Assembly (NCBI RefSeq): GCF_030687495.1
Contig: NZ_CP117435.1
Coordinates: 2,980,501 to 3,044,500 of the forward strand
Direction: 5' to 3'
From: Pseudomonas sp. FP453
Lineage (GTDB): Bacteria > Pseudomonadota > Gammaproteobacteria > Pseudomonadales > Pseudomonadaceae
Length of the DNA: 64,000 nt
The notes under the pieces were generated by a model. That model did no database searches. It saw only the letters and a list, made by a program, of their open reading frames with translations, and had not been told where the DNA came from. This document shows, in pieces, positions 9,895 to 17,893 of the stretch. Each line of letters opens with the position of its first letter. Position 1 is the first letter of the stretch. A program made the position numbers and the translations under genes.

Positions 9895-10236
9895 ATGAGC
9901 ATCACTCAATTCAAAGATACGCTGAACGCCCACCTGCCGGACTCGTCGCCAGTGGCCGTGCCCCTGGGCGAGCCCATCGCCGTGGCCTCGACTCTGAGCG
10001 TCGAGCGCAACGACGGCGTCGAAACCGGCATCTGGGAATGCACCCCGGGTCGCTGGCGGCGGCAGATCAAATCCCAGGAGTTTTGCCATTTCATCCAGGG
10101 TCGCTGCACCTTCACCCCCGACAACGGTGAAGTCGTCCACATAGAAGCTGGCGATGCACTGATGTTGCCGGCCAACAGCACCGGTATCTGGGATATCCAG
10201 GACACCGTGCGCAAGACCTACGTATTGATTCTGTAA
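9895..10236 (+). CDS. Small cupin-domain protein
   Basis: A 113-residue single-domain cupin, with WECTPGRWRR, EFCHFIQGRCTFTPD and EAGDALMLPANSTGIWD marking the barrel. The usual metal-binding His pair is largely absent, as in the ethanolamine/ugly-cupin-like (DUF861) proteins that accompany amine and polyamine oxidases. It starts 26 bases after the oxidase stop with GGGAAAA in front of the ATG, so it is probably in the same operon. A role in polyamine breakdown is inferred from context only. Confidence 0.8.
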   Translation: MSITQFKDTLNAHLPDSSPVAVPLGEPIAVASTLSVERNDGVETGIWECTPGRWRRQIKSQEFCHFIQGRCTFTPDNGEVVHIEAGDALMLPANSTGIWDIQDTVRKTYVLIL

Positions 10237-10296
10237 CGCTTTGATCCTTGATCGCCTGCCATAAAAACAGCCCTAAAACCGCCAGGAAATCGAACC

Positions 10297-11376
10297 ATGA
10301 AAGCCATTGCCCTGTTGCCCTTGATGTTGGTGGCCTCTATCAGCCAGGCCGCCGAGACGGTGAAGATCTACAACTGGTCCAGCTACATCGCGCCGGACAC
10401 CACCAAGAACTTCCAGAAACAGACCGGAATCGGTTTCAGCTACGACGTGTATGACAGCAACGAAACCCTCGACGGCAAGCTGATGACGGGCAACTCCGGG
10501 TATGACGTGGTGTTTCCATCCAACCACTTCATGGCACGGCAGATCCAGGGCGGCGCCTTGAAAAAACTCGACAAGAGCCAGTTGCCCAACTGGAAAAACC
10601 TCAACCCGGTGCTGCTCAAGGCCCTGGAAAACAACGACCCGGGCAATGCCCACGGTTTCCCGTACCTGTGGGGCAGCACCGGCATCGGCTACAACATCGA
10701 CAAGGTCAAGGCCGTGTTGGGCGACAACGCCCCGGTGGACTCCTGGGACCTGATCTTCAAGCCCGAGTACATGGAGAAACTCAGCAAATGTGGCGTGGCC
10801 ATCCTCGACAACGGCCCGGAATTGCTGCCGATTGCCCTCAACTACCTCGGCTTGCCGCCGCACAGCAAGAACCCCGAGGACTACAAAAAAGCCGAAGCGC
10901 TGCTGATGAAAGTACGGCCCTACGTGGCTTACTTTCACTCCTCGAAATACACCGGCGACCTGGCCAACGGCGATATCTGCGTGGCCGTCGGTTTCTCCGG
11001 CGACGTGCTGCAGGCTGAAAGCCGCGCCAAGGAAGCCAAGAACGGCGTGAAGATCGGCTACCAGATCCCCAAGGAAGGCGCCGCCATCTGGTTTGACATG
11101 GTGGCCATGCCCGCCGACGCCCCGGACGAAAAAGCCGGTTATGCGTTCATGAACTACTTGCTGGAGCCCAAGGTGATGGCCGACATCACCAACTCGGTGC
11201 ACTACGCCAACGGCAACAGTGCGGCTGACAGCCTGGTGGAGCCTGAGATCAAGGCGGACACCAAGATCTATCCGAGCGAAGAGATGATGGGCAAGTTGTT
11301 TGCGTTGGAGGCGATGCCGTTGAATATCGATAGGATTCGGACGCGGGTGTGGAACACTATTCGTATGGGGCGCTGA
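10297..11376 (+). CDS. PotF/SpuD-type polyamine ABC transporter substrate-binding protein
   Basis: A 359-residue periplasmic protein with a clear signal peptide (about residues 1-19, cleavage after ISQAA). The mature start VKIYNWSSYIAPDT and the segments YDVVFPSNHFMARQ, YLWGSTGIGYN and LEPKVMADITN are typical of putrescine/spermidine receptors of the PotF/SpuD/SpuE group. The matching permease and ATPase genes are absent, so it either serves a transporter encoded elsewhere or acts as an orphan receptor. It follows the oxidase and cupin genes after 60 bases without a visible terminator, supporting a shared amine/polyamine role. Confidence 0.9.
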   Translation: MKAIALLPLMLVASISQAAETVKIYNWSSYIAPDTTKNFQKQTGIGFSYDVYDSNETLDGKLMTGNSGYDVVFPSNHFMARQIQGGALKKLDKSQLPNWKNLNPVLLKALENNDPGNAHGFPYLWGSTGIGYNIDKVKAVLGDNAPVDSWDLIFKPEYMEKLSKCGVAILDNGPELLPIALNYLGLPPHSKNPEDYKKAEALLMKVRPYVAYFHSSKYTGDLANGDICVAVGFSGDVLQAESRAKEAKNGVKIGYQIPKEGAAIWFDMVAMPADAPDEKAGYAFMNYLLEPKVMADITNSVHYANGNSAADSLVEPEIKADTKIYPSEEMMGKLFALEAMPLNIDRIRTRVWNTIRMGR

Positions 11377-11603
11377 TGAGTTCCAGTTATCTTGTTTTTT
11401 GATATTTCGTTATTTTTTTTGCAATGCAATGTCAAACAATCTAGCTCGCCACTACTGTTGATGATGTGAGAGTTTTTCAGTCGACGTGCAAGCAGTATTG
11501 CTGCAGTCATTAATATCCCGCGCTTCATTGGCTCGGGAGAGGCGGCCCTACTGCTTGTGCTTTTGACAATAACCGAATAACGCTCACATCAAAGGTAACT
11601 TAT

Positions 11604-12089
11604 ATGTCGTCAGTAGGACCCTTGCCTTCGGGCGGAACCTGGACCACCCCCTCAGAACCGGGCAAAGGGCGCCCGACGTTGCGCGGTACCGATGCGGCCG
11701 AGCGTCTGGAGGCCAAACGCGGGGAGAACTCCACGATTATTGGAGGCGGTGGTGGTGATCAGTTGGTCGGGAATGTGGGGCGCAATAGTTTCAAATATGA
11801 ACAGGCGACAGATTCCCTGGCAAGTGATCCTGATCGGATTTTCAATTTCAATCCGAAAGATGACAAAATTGATTTATCCAAGATGTTGAAGGCGCAGGGC
11901 ATCAAAGAGATAAGAATGACCGAAGGACTTCCTGAACAAGTAGGTGATGTTCAAATTACGTATAAGCGGCCCGAAGAAGTGGGGGTGTTGACGATGAAGT
12001 TGACGCCTGAAGGGGAGAACTTCGTGGTTTTCGTCGATGGTGTTCATTTGTCGGAAAATAACATCAGGTTCTTTAAGAAAAACCAATAG
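11604..12089 (+). CDS. Stand-alone serralysin-type C-terminal (RTX-like) domain protein
   Basis: The 161-residue protein lacks a signal peptide and any protease domain. Residues about 47-95 (GGGGGDQLVGN...NSFKY...PDRIFNFNPKDDKIDLSKML) run parallel to the end of AprA in this window ([11 protein letters not shown]...DTFVF...[19 protein letters not shown]), that is, one degenerate RTX turn plus the M10 peptidase C-terminal fold that carries the type I secretion signal. A ribosome-binding site AAAGG lies 8 bases before the ATG. The base composition is lower in GC than the neighbours. It lies about 4 kb upstream of the apr operon and could be secreted by AprDEF (inference). The function of the first 45 residues is unknown. 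Confidence 0.7.
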   Translation: MSSVGPLPSGGTWTTPSEPGKGRPTLRGTDAAERLEAKRGENSTIIGGGGGDQLVGNVGRNSFKYEQATDSLASDPDRIFNFNPKDDKIDLSKMLKAQGIKEIRMTEGLPEQVGDVQITYKRPEEVGVLTMKLTPEGENFVVFVDGVHLSENNIRFFKKNQ

Positions 12090-12112
12090 CTGTAGGGCCG
12101 ACATCAGGATGA

Positions 12113-12898
12113 TCAAGGTTTCTCCAGATCATGCCCCAACGACTGGATAAACAACGAAAACAACTCCGGCTGTGACGAGATATCCAGCTTCGCGTACAAA
12201 TGTCGCCGGTGCACCTTCACGGTGTCCGGCGAAATATTCAGGCGCTCGGCCATGGCCTTGGACGAGAACCCGCGCAGCACCAGGCGGGCGATTTCCAGTT
12301 CGCGCTCCGAGAGCACGCCGCAACCGAAGTGGCTCAACGCATCGCGGATCTGGCTGTCCATGGCCGGTGCGCGCTGGGTGCTTTGTTGCCAGTGTTGCTG
12401 CATCAGCGGCAATACCCAGGCGGCCACCATGGTCAGCAGTCCGGTCTCTTCTACGCTGAACCGCCGCTGCATACCCAGGGACAGTGACAGCGTCCCCGCA
12501 CCCGGCACCTGCAGAATGAATTGCACCTCGTCCTCCAGCACGTTGTCGTGGAAGTAGTTGAGGAAGTATTCACTCTGACGGAAGTGATCCGGCGCGACTT
12601 CCTCCAGGCGGTACACACCGCTGCTGAAACCCTCGCGGCAGGCTTGGAAAAACGGGTCGAGCAGATACAAACCATTGAGGTAGACCAGCATCGACGCAGG
12701 TTTGCTGGTGGGTTGCGCGTCGTATTCCTCCAGCGCCAGGGGCGCGCCATCGGTGGGATAGAAGATCGCCAACGCGTTATCGAAGGGCAGGCATTGTTGC
12801 AGCAACAGCACCAACTGTTTCCAGAAACGCTCGGTACCAATGTGTGCGACCGTGCGGCCCAGGCCAGCGTGCAGGCCGATTTCCCTGAACAGGCTCAT
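12113..12898 (-). CDS. LuxR-family transcriptional regulator
   Basis: A 261-residue protein with a C-terminal LuxR/FixJ helix-turn-helix (about residues 190-250: LSERELEIARLVLRGFSS, then AERLNISPDTVKVHRRHLYAKL). The first 170 residues form an unassigned sensing domain of the type seen in many Pseudomonas regulators of amino-acid and peptide transporters; no receiver-domain aspartate is seen. The start at 12898 (MSLFREIGL) has GGGAG 8 bases upstream; an in-frame ATG at 12931 has none. It is divergent from the APC permease and aminopeptidase genes across 199 bases and so is their probable regulator. Its stop lies 24 bases from that of the RTX-tail gene. Confidence 0.88.
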   Translation of the reverse strand: MSLFREIGLHAGLGRTVAHIGTERFWKQLVLLLQQCLPFDNALAIFYPTDGAPLALEEYDAQPTSKPASMLVYLNGLYLLDPFFQACREGFSSGVYRLEEVAPDHFRQSEYFLNYFHDNVLEDEVQFILQVPGAGTLSLSLGMQRRFSVEETGLLTMVAAWVLPLMQQHWQQSTQRAPAMDSQIRDALSHFGCGVLSERELEIARLVLRGFSSKAMAERLNISPDTVKVHRRHLYAKLDISSQPELFSLFIQSLGHDLEKP

Positions 12899-13097
12899 AG
12901 CGCAGGCTCCCGTGGAAAAAAGATCGGCCAAGATTTCGGCTTTTGCCGGGCGACGTCAAGGGGAGTACTCCAATAGGGGAATTGGCTGGCAGCGGCCCAG
13001 GGGATAACGTCGTTTTCATTCAACGGGAAACATATCCCGACAAGGCTTCATTTTTCGTTTCTGCCTCACACCAAAAACAACAGCAGAGGATAACGAT

Positions 13098-14462
13098 ATG
13101 AGTGCTTCTCCCGTGCCAGACGGCGTGCTTAAACCCACGCTGAGTGTGTTCGATGTGGTGGCCATCACGGTTTCCGCCGTTACGCCCGCCAGTTCCGTGT
13201 TTGTCATCGCGCCGTTTGCCATCCAACAGGCCGGCAGCGGCGTGTTCCTGGCGTTTGTGATGGCCGGGTTGCTCGCGTTGATGTTTGCCTTTTGCTACGC
13301 CGAACTGGGCCGCGCCCACAACAGCGCGGGCGGCGAATATGTGTACGCCAAGCGGGTGTTTGGCGGCATGGCCGGTTATGCGACGTTCTTGACGGTGTTG
13401 GTGATGCTGCTGTTTATCCCGCCGGTATTGGCCACCGGCGCGGCGACGTACCTGAACAACGCGCTGGGCACAAAATTCGACTCACAAACCGTCGCCCTCG
13501 TCATTGTGGTGTGCAGTTACGCCCTGGCCATCCTCAATATCAAGCTCAACGCCTGGATCACCGGCACCTGCCTGTTGTTGGAAGTCGCCGCATTGCTGGT
13601 GATCGTGTTTCTCGGTTTCGGCAACCCTGTGCAGCCGGTCAGCGTGCTGTTCCAGCCGCAGATCGTCGAAAACGGCGTGCTGCACCTGGCGCCCTGGGCC
13701 CTGGTAATCGGCGCGGTGGGCATTGGCCTGTTCTCGTTCAATGGCTACGGCCCGGCGGTGTTGCTGGCCGAAGACATGAAGTGCGGCGGCAAGGGCGTGC
13801 ACAAGGCGGTGTTGTGGTCGCTGGGGTTGGTGGTGGTGATCGAACTGGTGCCCATCACCGCGCTGTTGATCGGCGCACCGTCCCTGAGTGCGATGATCAG
13901 CAGCCCGGACCCCATCGGTTACCTGCTGACCAGCCATGGCAATGAAACCCTGTCGCGGCTGGTCAGTGCGGGGATTTTTCTGTCGGTGTTCAATGCCATC
14001 GTCGCCATCGTCATCCAGATCGGCCGCGTGGTGTTCAGCAGTGGCCGTGACGCGCTGTGGACGCCACGTATCAATACCCTGTTTACGCGTATTCACCCGC
14101 GCTGGGATTCGCCGTGGCTGGCGACGCTGTTCCTGGCGGTGCCTTCGGCGCTGCTCAGTTTCAGCTCCAACCTCGCTGACCTCACTTCGTTCACCGTATT
14201 GTTGATCATGCTGGTGTACCTGGTGGTGGCGTTGAGCGCCTTGATGAGCCGGGTGTGGCTGCGCGATCGCGAGCATCCGTATCGCATGCCGCTGTGGCCA
14301 TTGCCGGCCTTGCTGGCGGTACTGGGTGCCGGGTATCTGCTGGCGACCCTGGTGGCTGCGGCCTCCGTGCGCGACGTGATGATCATCGCCGGCTTGCTGG
14401 CGGTGTCGGTGATTTTCTATTGCATCAGTGGCCGGTCGAGTCCGGCTTACCAGAAATTGTAA
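13098..14462 (+). CDS. APC-superfamily amino acid permease
   Basis: A 454-residue inner-membrane protein with about 12 hydrophobic segments, beginning with the APC signature in TM1 (VAITVSAVTPASSVFVIAP) and an EYVYAKRVFGG loop after TM2. The family imports amino acids or amines using the proton or sodium gradient. The aminopeptidase gene follows after 9 bases, so the two form an operon and the permease plausibly brings in the peptide or amino-acid substrate. The LuxR-type regulator lies divergently upstream. The exact substrate cannot be read from the sequence. Confidence 0.88.
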   Translation: MSASPVPDGVLKPTLSVFDVVAITVSAVTPASSVFVIAPFAIQQAGSGVFLAFVMAGLLALMFAFCYAELGRAHNSAGGEYVYAKRVFGGMAGYATFLTVLVMLLFIPPVLATGAATYLNNALGTKFDSQTVALVIVVCSYALAILNIKLNAWITGTCLLLEVAALLVIVFLGFGNPVQPVSVLFQPQIVENGVLHLAPWALVIGAVGIGLFSFNGYGPAVLLAEDMKCGGKGVHKAVLWSLGLVVVIELVPITALLIGAPSLSAMISSPDPIGYLLTSHGNETLSRLVSAGIFLSVFNAIVAIVIQIGRVVFSSGRDALWTPRINTLFTRIHPRWDSPWLATLFLAVPSALLSFSSNLADLTSFTVLLIMLVYLVVALSALMSRVWLRDREHPYRMPLWPLPALLAVLGAGYLLATLVAAASVRDVMIIAGLLAVSVIFYCISGRSSPAYQKL

Positions 14463-14471
14463 GGAGTGGTT

Positions 14472-15575
14472 ATGCGAGCACGTGAACTGGGTATCACCTT
14501 GGGGCTGGGCACCCCCGGCGCGCTGAATGCCATCACCGACGTACCGGGCGTGCGGGTCGGCCACAGCACGCTCAAGACCCGCATCCATGGCAAACAGGTG
14601 CGCACCGGCGTCAGCGTGGTGCAGCCACGCGCCGGCGAGGCGCGGCAACAGCCGTGTTTTGCCGGGTATCACGTGCTCAATGGCAACGGCGATGCCACGG
14701 GCCTTGAGTGGATCAGCGAAGCGGGGTTGCTGACCACGCCGCTGGCCATCACCAACACCCACAGCATCGGCATGGTGCGCGACACCCTGATCGCCCTGGA
14801 GCGCGAGCGCCTGGCGGACCCGGCGGTGTATTGGTGCATGCCGGTGGTGATGGAGACCTACGACGGCCTGCTCAACGATATCTGGGGCCAGCACGTCGGG
14901 CCTGAGCATGTGCGCGAAGCGCTGGAGAGCGCCGAATCCGGCCCGGTGCAGGAAGGCGCCGTGGGCGGCGGCACCGGGATGATCTGCCATGAGTTCAAGG
15001 GCGGCATCGGCACCGCGTCGCGGTGCTTGTCGGCGGAGCAGGGCGGCTGGACCGTCGGCGTGCTGGTGCAGGCCAACCACGGCAAGCGCCAGGAGCTGCG
15101 GGTCGATGGCTACCCGGTGGGCCGCCAGCTGCTGGACATTCCTTCGCCATTCGCCGAGCGGGGCACCCCGGGCATGGGCTCCATCGTGGTGATCATCGCC
15201 ACCGACGCACCGTTGTTGCCGCACCAATGCACGCGCCTGGCGCAGCGCGCGTCCATCGGCATCGCCCGCACGGGCGGCGGCACCGAGGACTCCAGCGGCG
15301 ACCTGTTCCTAGCCTTTGCCACCGGCAACCAGGATTTGCCTGCGGCCGATTACGGGCGCAAAGGCTTGCCATTGAGCAGCACGTTGCAGATGGTCAACAA
15401 CGACCATATCTCACCGTTGTTCAGCGCAGCGGCAGAAGCGGTGGAGGAGGCGATCATCAACGCGATCCTCGCCGGCGAAGACATGGACACCGACGACGGC
15501 GTGCGCGTACCGGGCCTGCATGGCGACACGCTGTTGGCGGCATTGCATAAAACCGGCTGGAGTGTGTCCCGGTAA
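14472..15575 (+). CDS. DmpA/BapA-type aminopeptidase (family S58, self-cleaving)
   Basis: A 367-residue member of the DmpA/beta-peptidyl aminopeptidase (P1) family. These enzymes are made as inactive precursors that cut themselves before a serine, which becomes the N-terminal nucleophile. Here the conserved site is TPGMGS-IVVIIATDAP with Ser237 as the nucleophile. Upstream conserved segments include ITDVPGVRVGH, AITNTHSIGMVRD and GAVGGGTGMICH; downstream is ASIGIARTGGGTEDSSGD. The ATG at 14472 has AAGGAG 5 bases before it. The gene is coupled to the APC permease. Family members release D-amino acids, glycine or beta-amino acids from peptides; the specificity here is unknown. Confidence 0.92.
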   Translation: MRARELGITLGLGTPGALNAITDVPGVRVGHSTLKTRIHGKQVRTGVSVVQPRAGEARQQPCFAGYHVLNGNGDATGLEWISEAGLLTTPLAITNTHSIGMVRDTLIALERERLADPAVYWCMPVVMETYDGLLNDIWGQHVGPEHVREALESAESGPVQEGAVGGGTGMICHEFKGGIGTASRCLSAEQGGWTVGVLVQANHGKRQELRVDGYPVGRQLLDIPSPFAERGTPGMGSIVVIIATDAPLLPHQCTRLAQRASIGIARTGGGTEDSSGDLFLAFATGNQDLPAADYGRKGLPLSSTLQMVNNDHISPLFSAAAEAVEEAIINAILAGEDMDTDDGVRVPGLHGDTLLAALHKTGWSVSR

Positions 15576-15941
15576 TAGGGGGCAACTGCAATTATTAGTG
15601 TAACTAGTGGCCGTTTAATGTCGCGAATGACACCCTGTCAATATATTGGATCCATTAACTAATGCTGCCGCGCAAGTTGCGCGGCTTTAGCGCTATTTAA
15701 TATTTAAATAAGGGGGTGTTGTTTTTTGTCGGACAAAACCAAGTCCGCCCAACAAATACGGCACGCAACTTCTTTGCGCAAATTGTTTGCCTGTTTTGCC
15801 TGCAGGAAAAGATGTAGACGAAAGATTTCAAGTTGTGTCAGTTTTCTTACGCCTTCAAAAGAGGCGAGTGATAGGACGATCTCGCCCGCGGGGTTCCTAT
15901 CGATCAAAGACTGATGCACTTGCAAACAAGGAAGTACGTTT
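15576..15941. other. Intergenic region upstream of aprA
   Basis: These 366 bases are AT-rich compared with the flanks and hold no convincing gene; short open frames on both strands (for example 15726-15914) lack ribosome-binding sites and codon bias. A hairpin at 15667-15685 may end the dmpA transcript. The rest must contain the promoter and control sites of the apr operon, but no -35/-10 pair was clear enough to place. An AAGGAAG ribosome-binding site lies before the aprA ATG. Confidence 0.6.
15667..15688 (+). terminator. Possible terminator after the dmpA gene
   Basis: GCCGCGC (15667-15673), loop AAGTT, GCGCGGC (15679-15685) form a strong 7-base-pair hairpin, extendable by two A-T pairs. 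Only TTT follows, so the U-tract is weak. It lies about 90 bases after the aminopeptidase stop and before the apr promoter region. Confidence 0.4.
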
Positions 15942-17375
15942 ATGTCAAAAGTTAAAGACAAGGCTATCGTGTCGGCGGCGCAAGCCAGCACCGCTTACGC
16001 GCAAATCGATAGCTTCAGCCATCTGTATGACCGTGGTGGCAACCTCACGGTCAATGGCAAACCGTCCTACACCGTCGACCAGGCCGCCACCCAGCTGCTG
16101 CGCGACGGCGCGGCCTACCGGGACGTTGACGGCAACGGCAAGATCGATCTGACCTACACCTTCCTGACCTCGGCGTCGTCCAGCACCATGAACAAACATG
16201 GCATCTCGGGCTTCAGCCAGTTCAGCGCCCAACAGAAAGCACAGGCCGCGCTGGCCATGCAGTCCTGGGCGGATGTGGCGAACGTCACCTTCACCGAGAA
16301 GGCCAGCGGCGGCGACGCCCACATGACCTTCGGCAACTACAGCGGCGGCCAGGACGGCGCGGCGGCGTTCGCTTACCTGCCCGGCACCGGCGCAGGCTAC
16401 GACGGAACCTCGTGGTACCTGACCAACAGCAGCTACACGCCGAACAAGACCCCGGACCTGAACAACTATGGCCGGCAGACCCTGACCCACGAAATCGGCC
16501 ACACCCTGGGCCTGGCCCACCCCGGCGACTACAACGCCGGCGAAGGCGCACCGACCTACAACGACGCGTCCTATGGACAGGACACGCGCGGCTACAGCGT
16601 CATGAGCTACTGGAGCGAAAGCAACACCCACCAGAACTTCAGTAAAGGCGGGGTCGAAGCCTACGCTTCCGGGCCGCTGATCGATGACATTGCCGCGATC
16701 CAGAAGCTCTACGGCGCCAACTACAACACCCGTGCCGGCGACACCACGTACGGGTTCAACTCCAACACCGGGCGCGACTTCCTCAGCGCCACGTCCAATG
16801 CCGACAAGCTGGTGTTCTCGGTGTGGGACGGCGGTGGCAACGACACCCTGGACTTCTCCGGTTTTACCCAAAACCAGAAGATCAACCTCAATGAAGCCTC
16901 GTTCTCCGACGTTGGCGGCCTGGTGGGCAACGTGTCCATTGCCAAGGGCGTGACCGTGGAGAATGCCTTCGGTGGCGCCGGCAACGACCTGATCATCGGC
17001 AACAACGCGGCCAACCTGATCAAGGGCGGTGCTGGCAACGACATCATCTACGGCGGCGGCGGGGCCGACCAACTGTGGGGCGGCGCGGGCAACGACACCT
17101 TTGTGTTCGGTGCCAGTTCCGATTCCAAGCCTGGGGCGGCGGACAAGATCTTTGACTTCACCTCCGGTTCGGACAAGATCGACCTCAGTGGCATCACCAA
17201 AGGCGCAGGCCTGACGTTCGTCAATGCGTTCACCGGGCACGCCGGTGACGCAGTATTGACCTACGCCGCAGGCACCAACCTGGGCACCTTGGCGGTAGAC
17301 TTCTCTGGGCACGGCGTGGCGGATTTCCTCGTCACCACCGTGGGCCAGGCCGCCGTCAGCGACATCGTGGCGTGA
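15942..17375 (+). CDS. aprA: Alkaline metalloprotease AprA/AprX (serralysin)
   Basis: A 477-residue secreted zinc protease. The M10B zinc motif is [11 protein letters not shown] (His183, His187, His193, catalytic Glu184), with the Met-turn SVMSYW (Met221, zinc-ligand Tyr223). The C-terminal half carries RTX calcium-binding nonapeptides ([33 protein letters not shown]) and the type I secretion signal at the end (DFLVTT...VSDIVA). It has no Sec signal peptide; a short propeptide precedes the protease domain. It is exported by AprDEF and held inactive inside by AprI, both encoded next to it. In P. fluorescens this is the heat-stable milk-spoilage protease. Length and order fit the known family exactly. 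Confidence 0.97.
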   Translation: MSKVKDKAIVSAAQASTAYAQIDSFSHLYDRGGNLTVNGKPSYTVDQAATQLLRDGAAYRDVDGNGKIDLTYTFLTSASSSTMNKHGISGFSQFSAQQKAQAALAMQSWADVANVTFTEKASGGDAHMTFGNYSGGQDGAAAFAYLPGTGAGYDGTSWYLTNSSYTPNKTPDLNNYGRQTLTHEIGHTLGLAHPGDYNAGEGAPTYNDASYGQDTRGYSVMSYWSESNTHQNFSKGGVEAYASGPLIDDIAAIQKLYGANYNTRAGDTTYGFNSNTGRDFLSATSNADKLVFSVWDGGGNDTLDFSGFTQNQKINLNEASFSDVGGLVGNVSIAKGVTVENAFGGAGNDLIIGNNAANLIKGGAGNDIIYGGGGADQLWGGAGNDTFVFGASSDSKPGAADKIFDFTSGSDKIDLSGITKGAGLTFVNAFTGHAGDAVLTYAAGTNLGTLAVDFSGHGVADFLVTTVGQAAVSDIVA

Positions 17376-17423
17376 TGTAGCAGCGCGGCGTTTCGGCGCC
17401 GCGTTTCCCGATGGAGCGTGAAG

Positions 17424-17789
17424 ATGCAGCGTTTTACCCACTTTATCGCCTGCGTGGTGCAGGTCATGTTCATCTCGGCAGGAGCCCCCGTTATGGCGAG
17501 TAGCCTCGTTTTACCCAGCAGCGCCCAACTGGCCGGGCACTGGCAACTGCACCAGCAGGACCACGTGTGTGCCCTGGACCTGTTGGCACCCAACGCCGTG
17601 CGTGGCGACGTCGTGTGCGCCGAGCAGTGGCTGGGCGACACCCCCAAGACTTGGCTGCCGACGCCGGACGGCATCTGGCTGATGAATGCCGACGGCACGG
17701 GCATTACCCATTTGAATCGGCAGAAAAACGGTGAATATAAAGGTCGCACACTCTCCGGTGCGGAAGTGATATTGCAACGCATGCCTTAG
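17424..17789 (+). CDS. aprI: Periplasmic inhibitor of serralysin (AprI/Inh)
   Basis: The 121-residue protein has a signal peptide (about residues 1-25, cleavage after PVMA). The predicted mature start SSLVLPSSAQLAGHW matches the family: these first residues enter the protease active site and the N-terminal Ser contacts the zinc. The two Cys (HVCALD and VVCAEQ) form the single disulfide of the eight-stranded barrel. The ATG at 17424 is preferred over a GTG at 17418 because GGAG lies 7 bases before it. It sits 48 bases after aprA and protects the producing cell from protease that folds in the periplasm. Confidence 0.93.
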   Translation: MQRFTHFIACVVQVMFISAGAPVMASSLVLPSSAQLAGHWQLHQQDHVCALDLLAPNAVRGDVVCAEQWLGDTPKTWLPTPDGIWLMNADGTGITHLNRQKNGEYKGRTLSGAEVILQRMP

Positions 17790-17795
17790 TTGTCG

Positions 17796-17811
17796 GTTAT
17801 AAGCCTATAAC
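17796..17811. repeat. Short inverted repeat in the aprI-aprD gap
   Basis: GTTATA, spacer AGCC, TATAAC forms a 6-base-pair AU-rich hairpin just after aprI. There is no T-run directly after it, so termination is unlikely; an RNA-processing or stability role that sets apart the aprA-aprI and aprDEF parts of the message is possible but unproven. Confidence 0.3.
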
Positions 17812-17893
17812 TTGATTTTATTAGTTGCTCGCTCCGTTATTCGGGGTGCGGGTAACTATTGCCCGCTATTTGGTTCAAGGAAGATCGCAAGCT

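Noticed and set aside
11268..11528. 86-residue minus-strand ORF at the end of the polyamine binding protein gene
   Set aside because: Runs through AT-rich non-coding DNA with no start signal or recognisable product.
13482..15227. 581-residue open frame opposite the permease and aminopeptidase genes
   Set aside because: Crosses two real genes and has the biased composition of a shadow frame.
15726..15914. 62-residue ORF upstream of aprA
   Set aside because: No ribosome-binding site, no codon bias and a Cys/Arg/Lys-rich translation; judged part of the apr control region.
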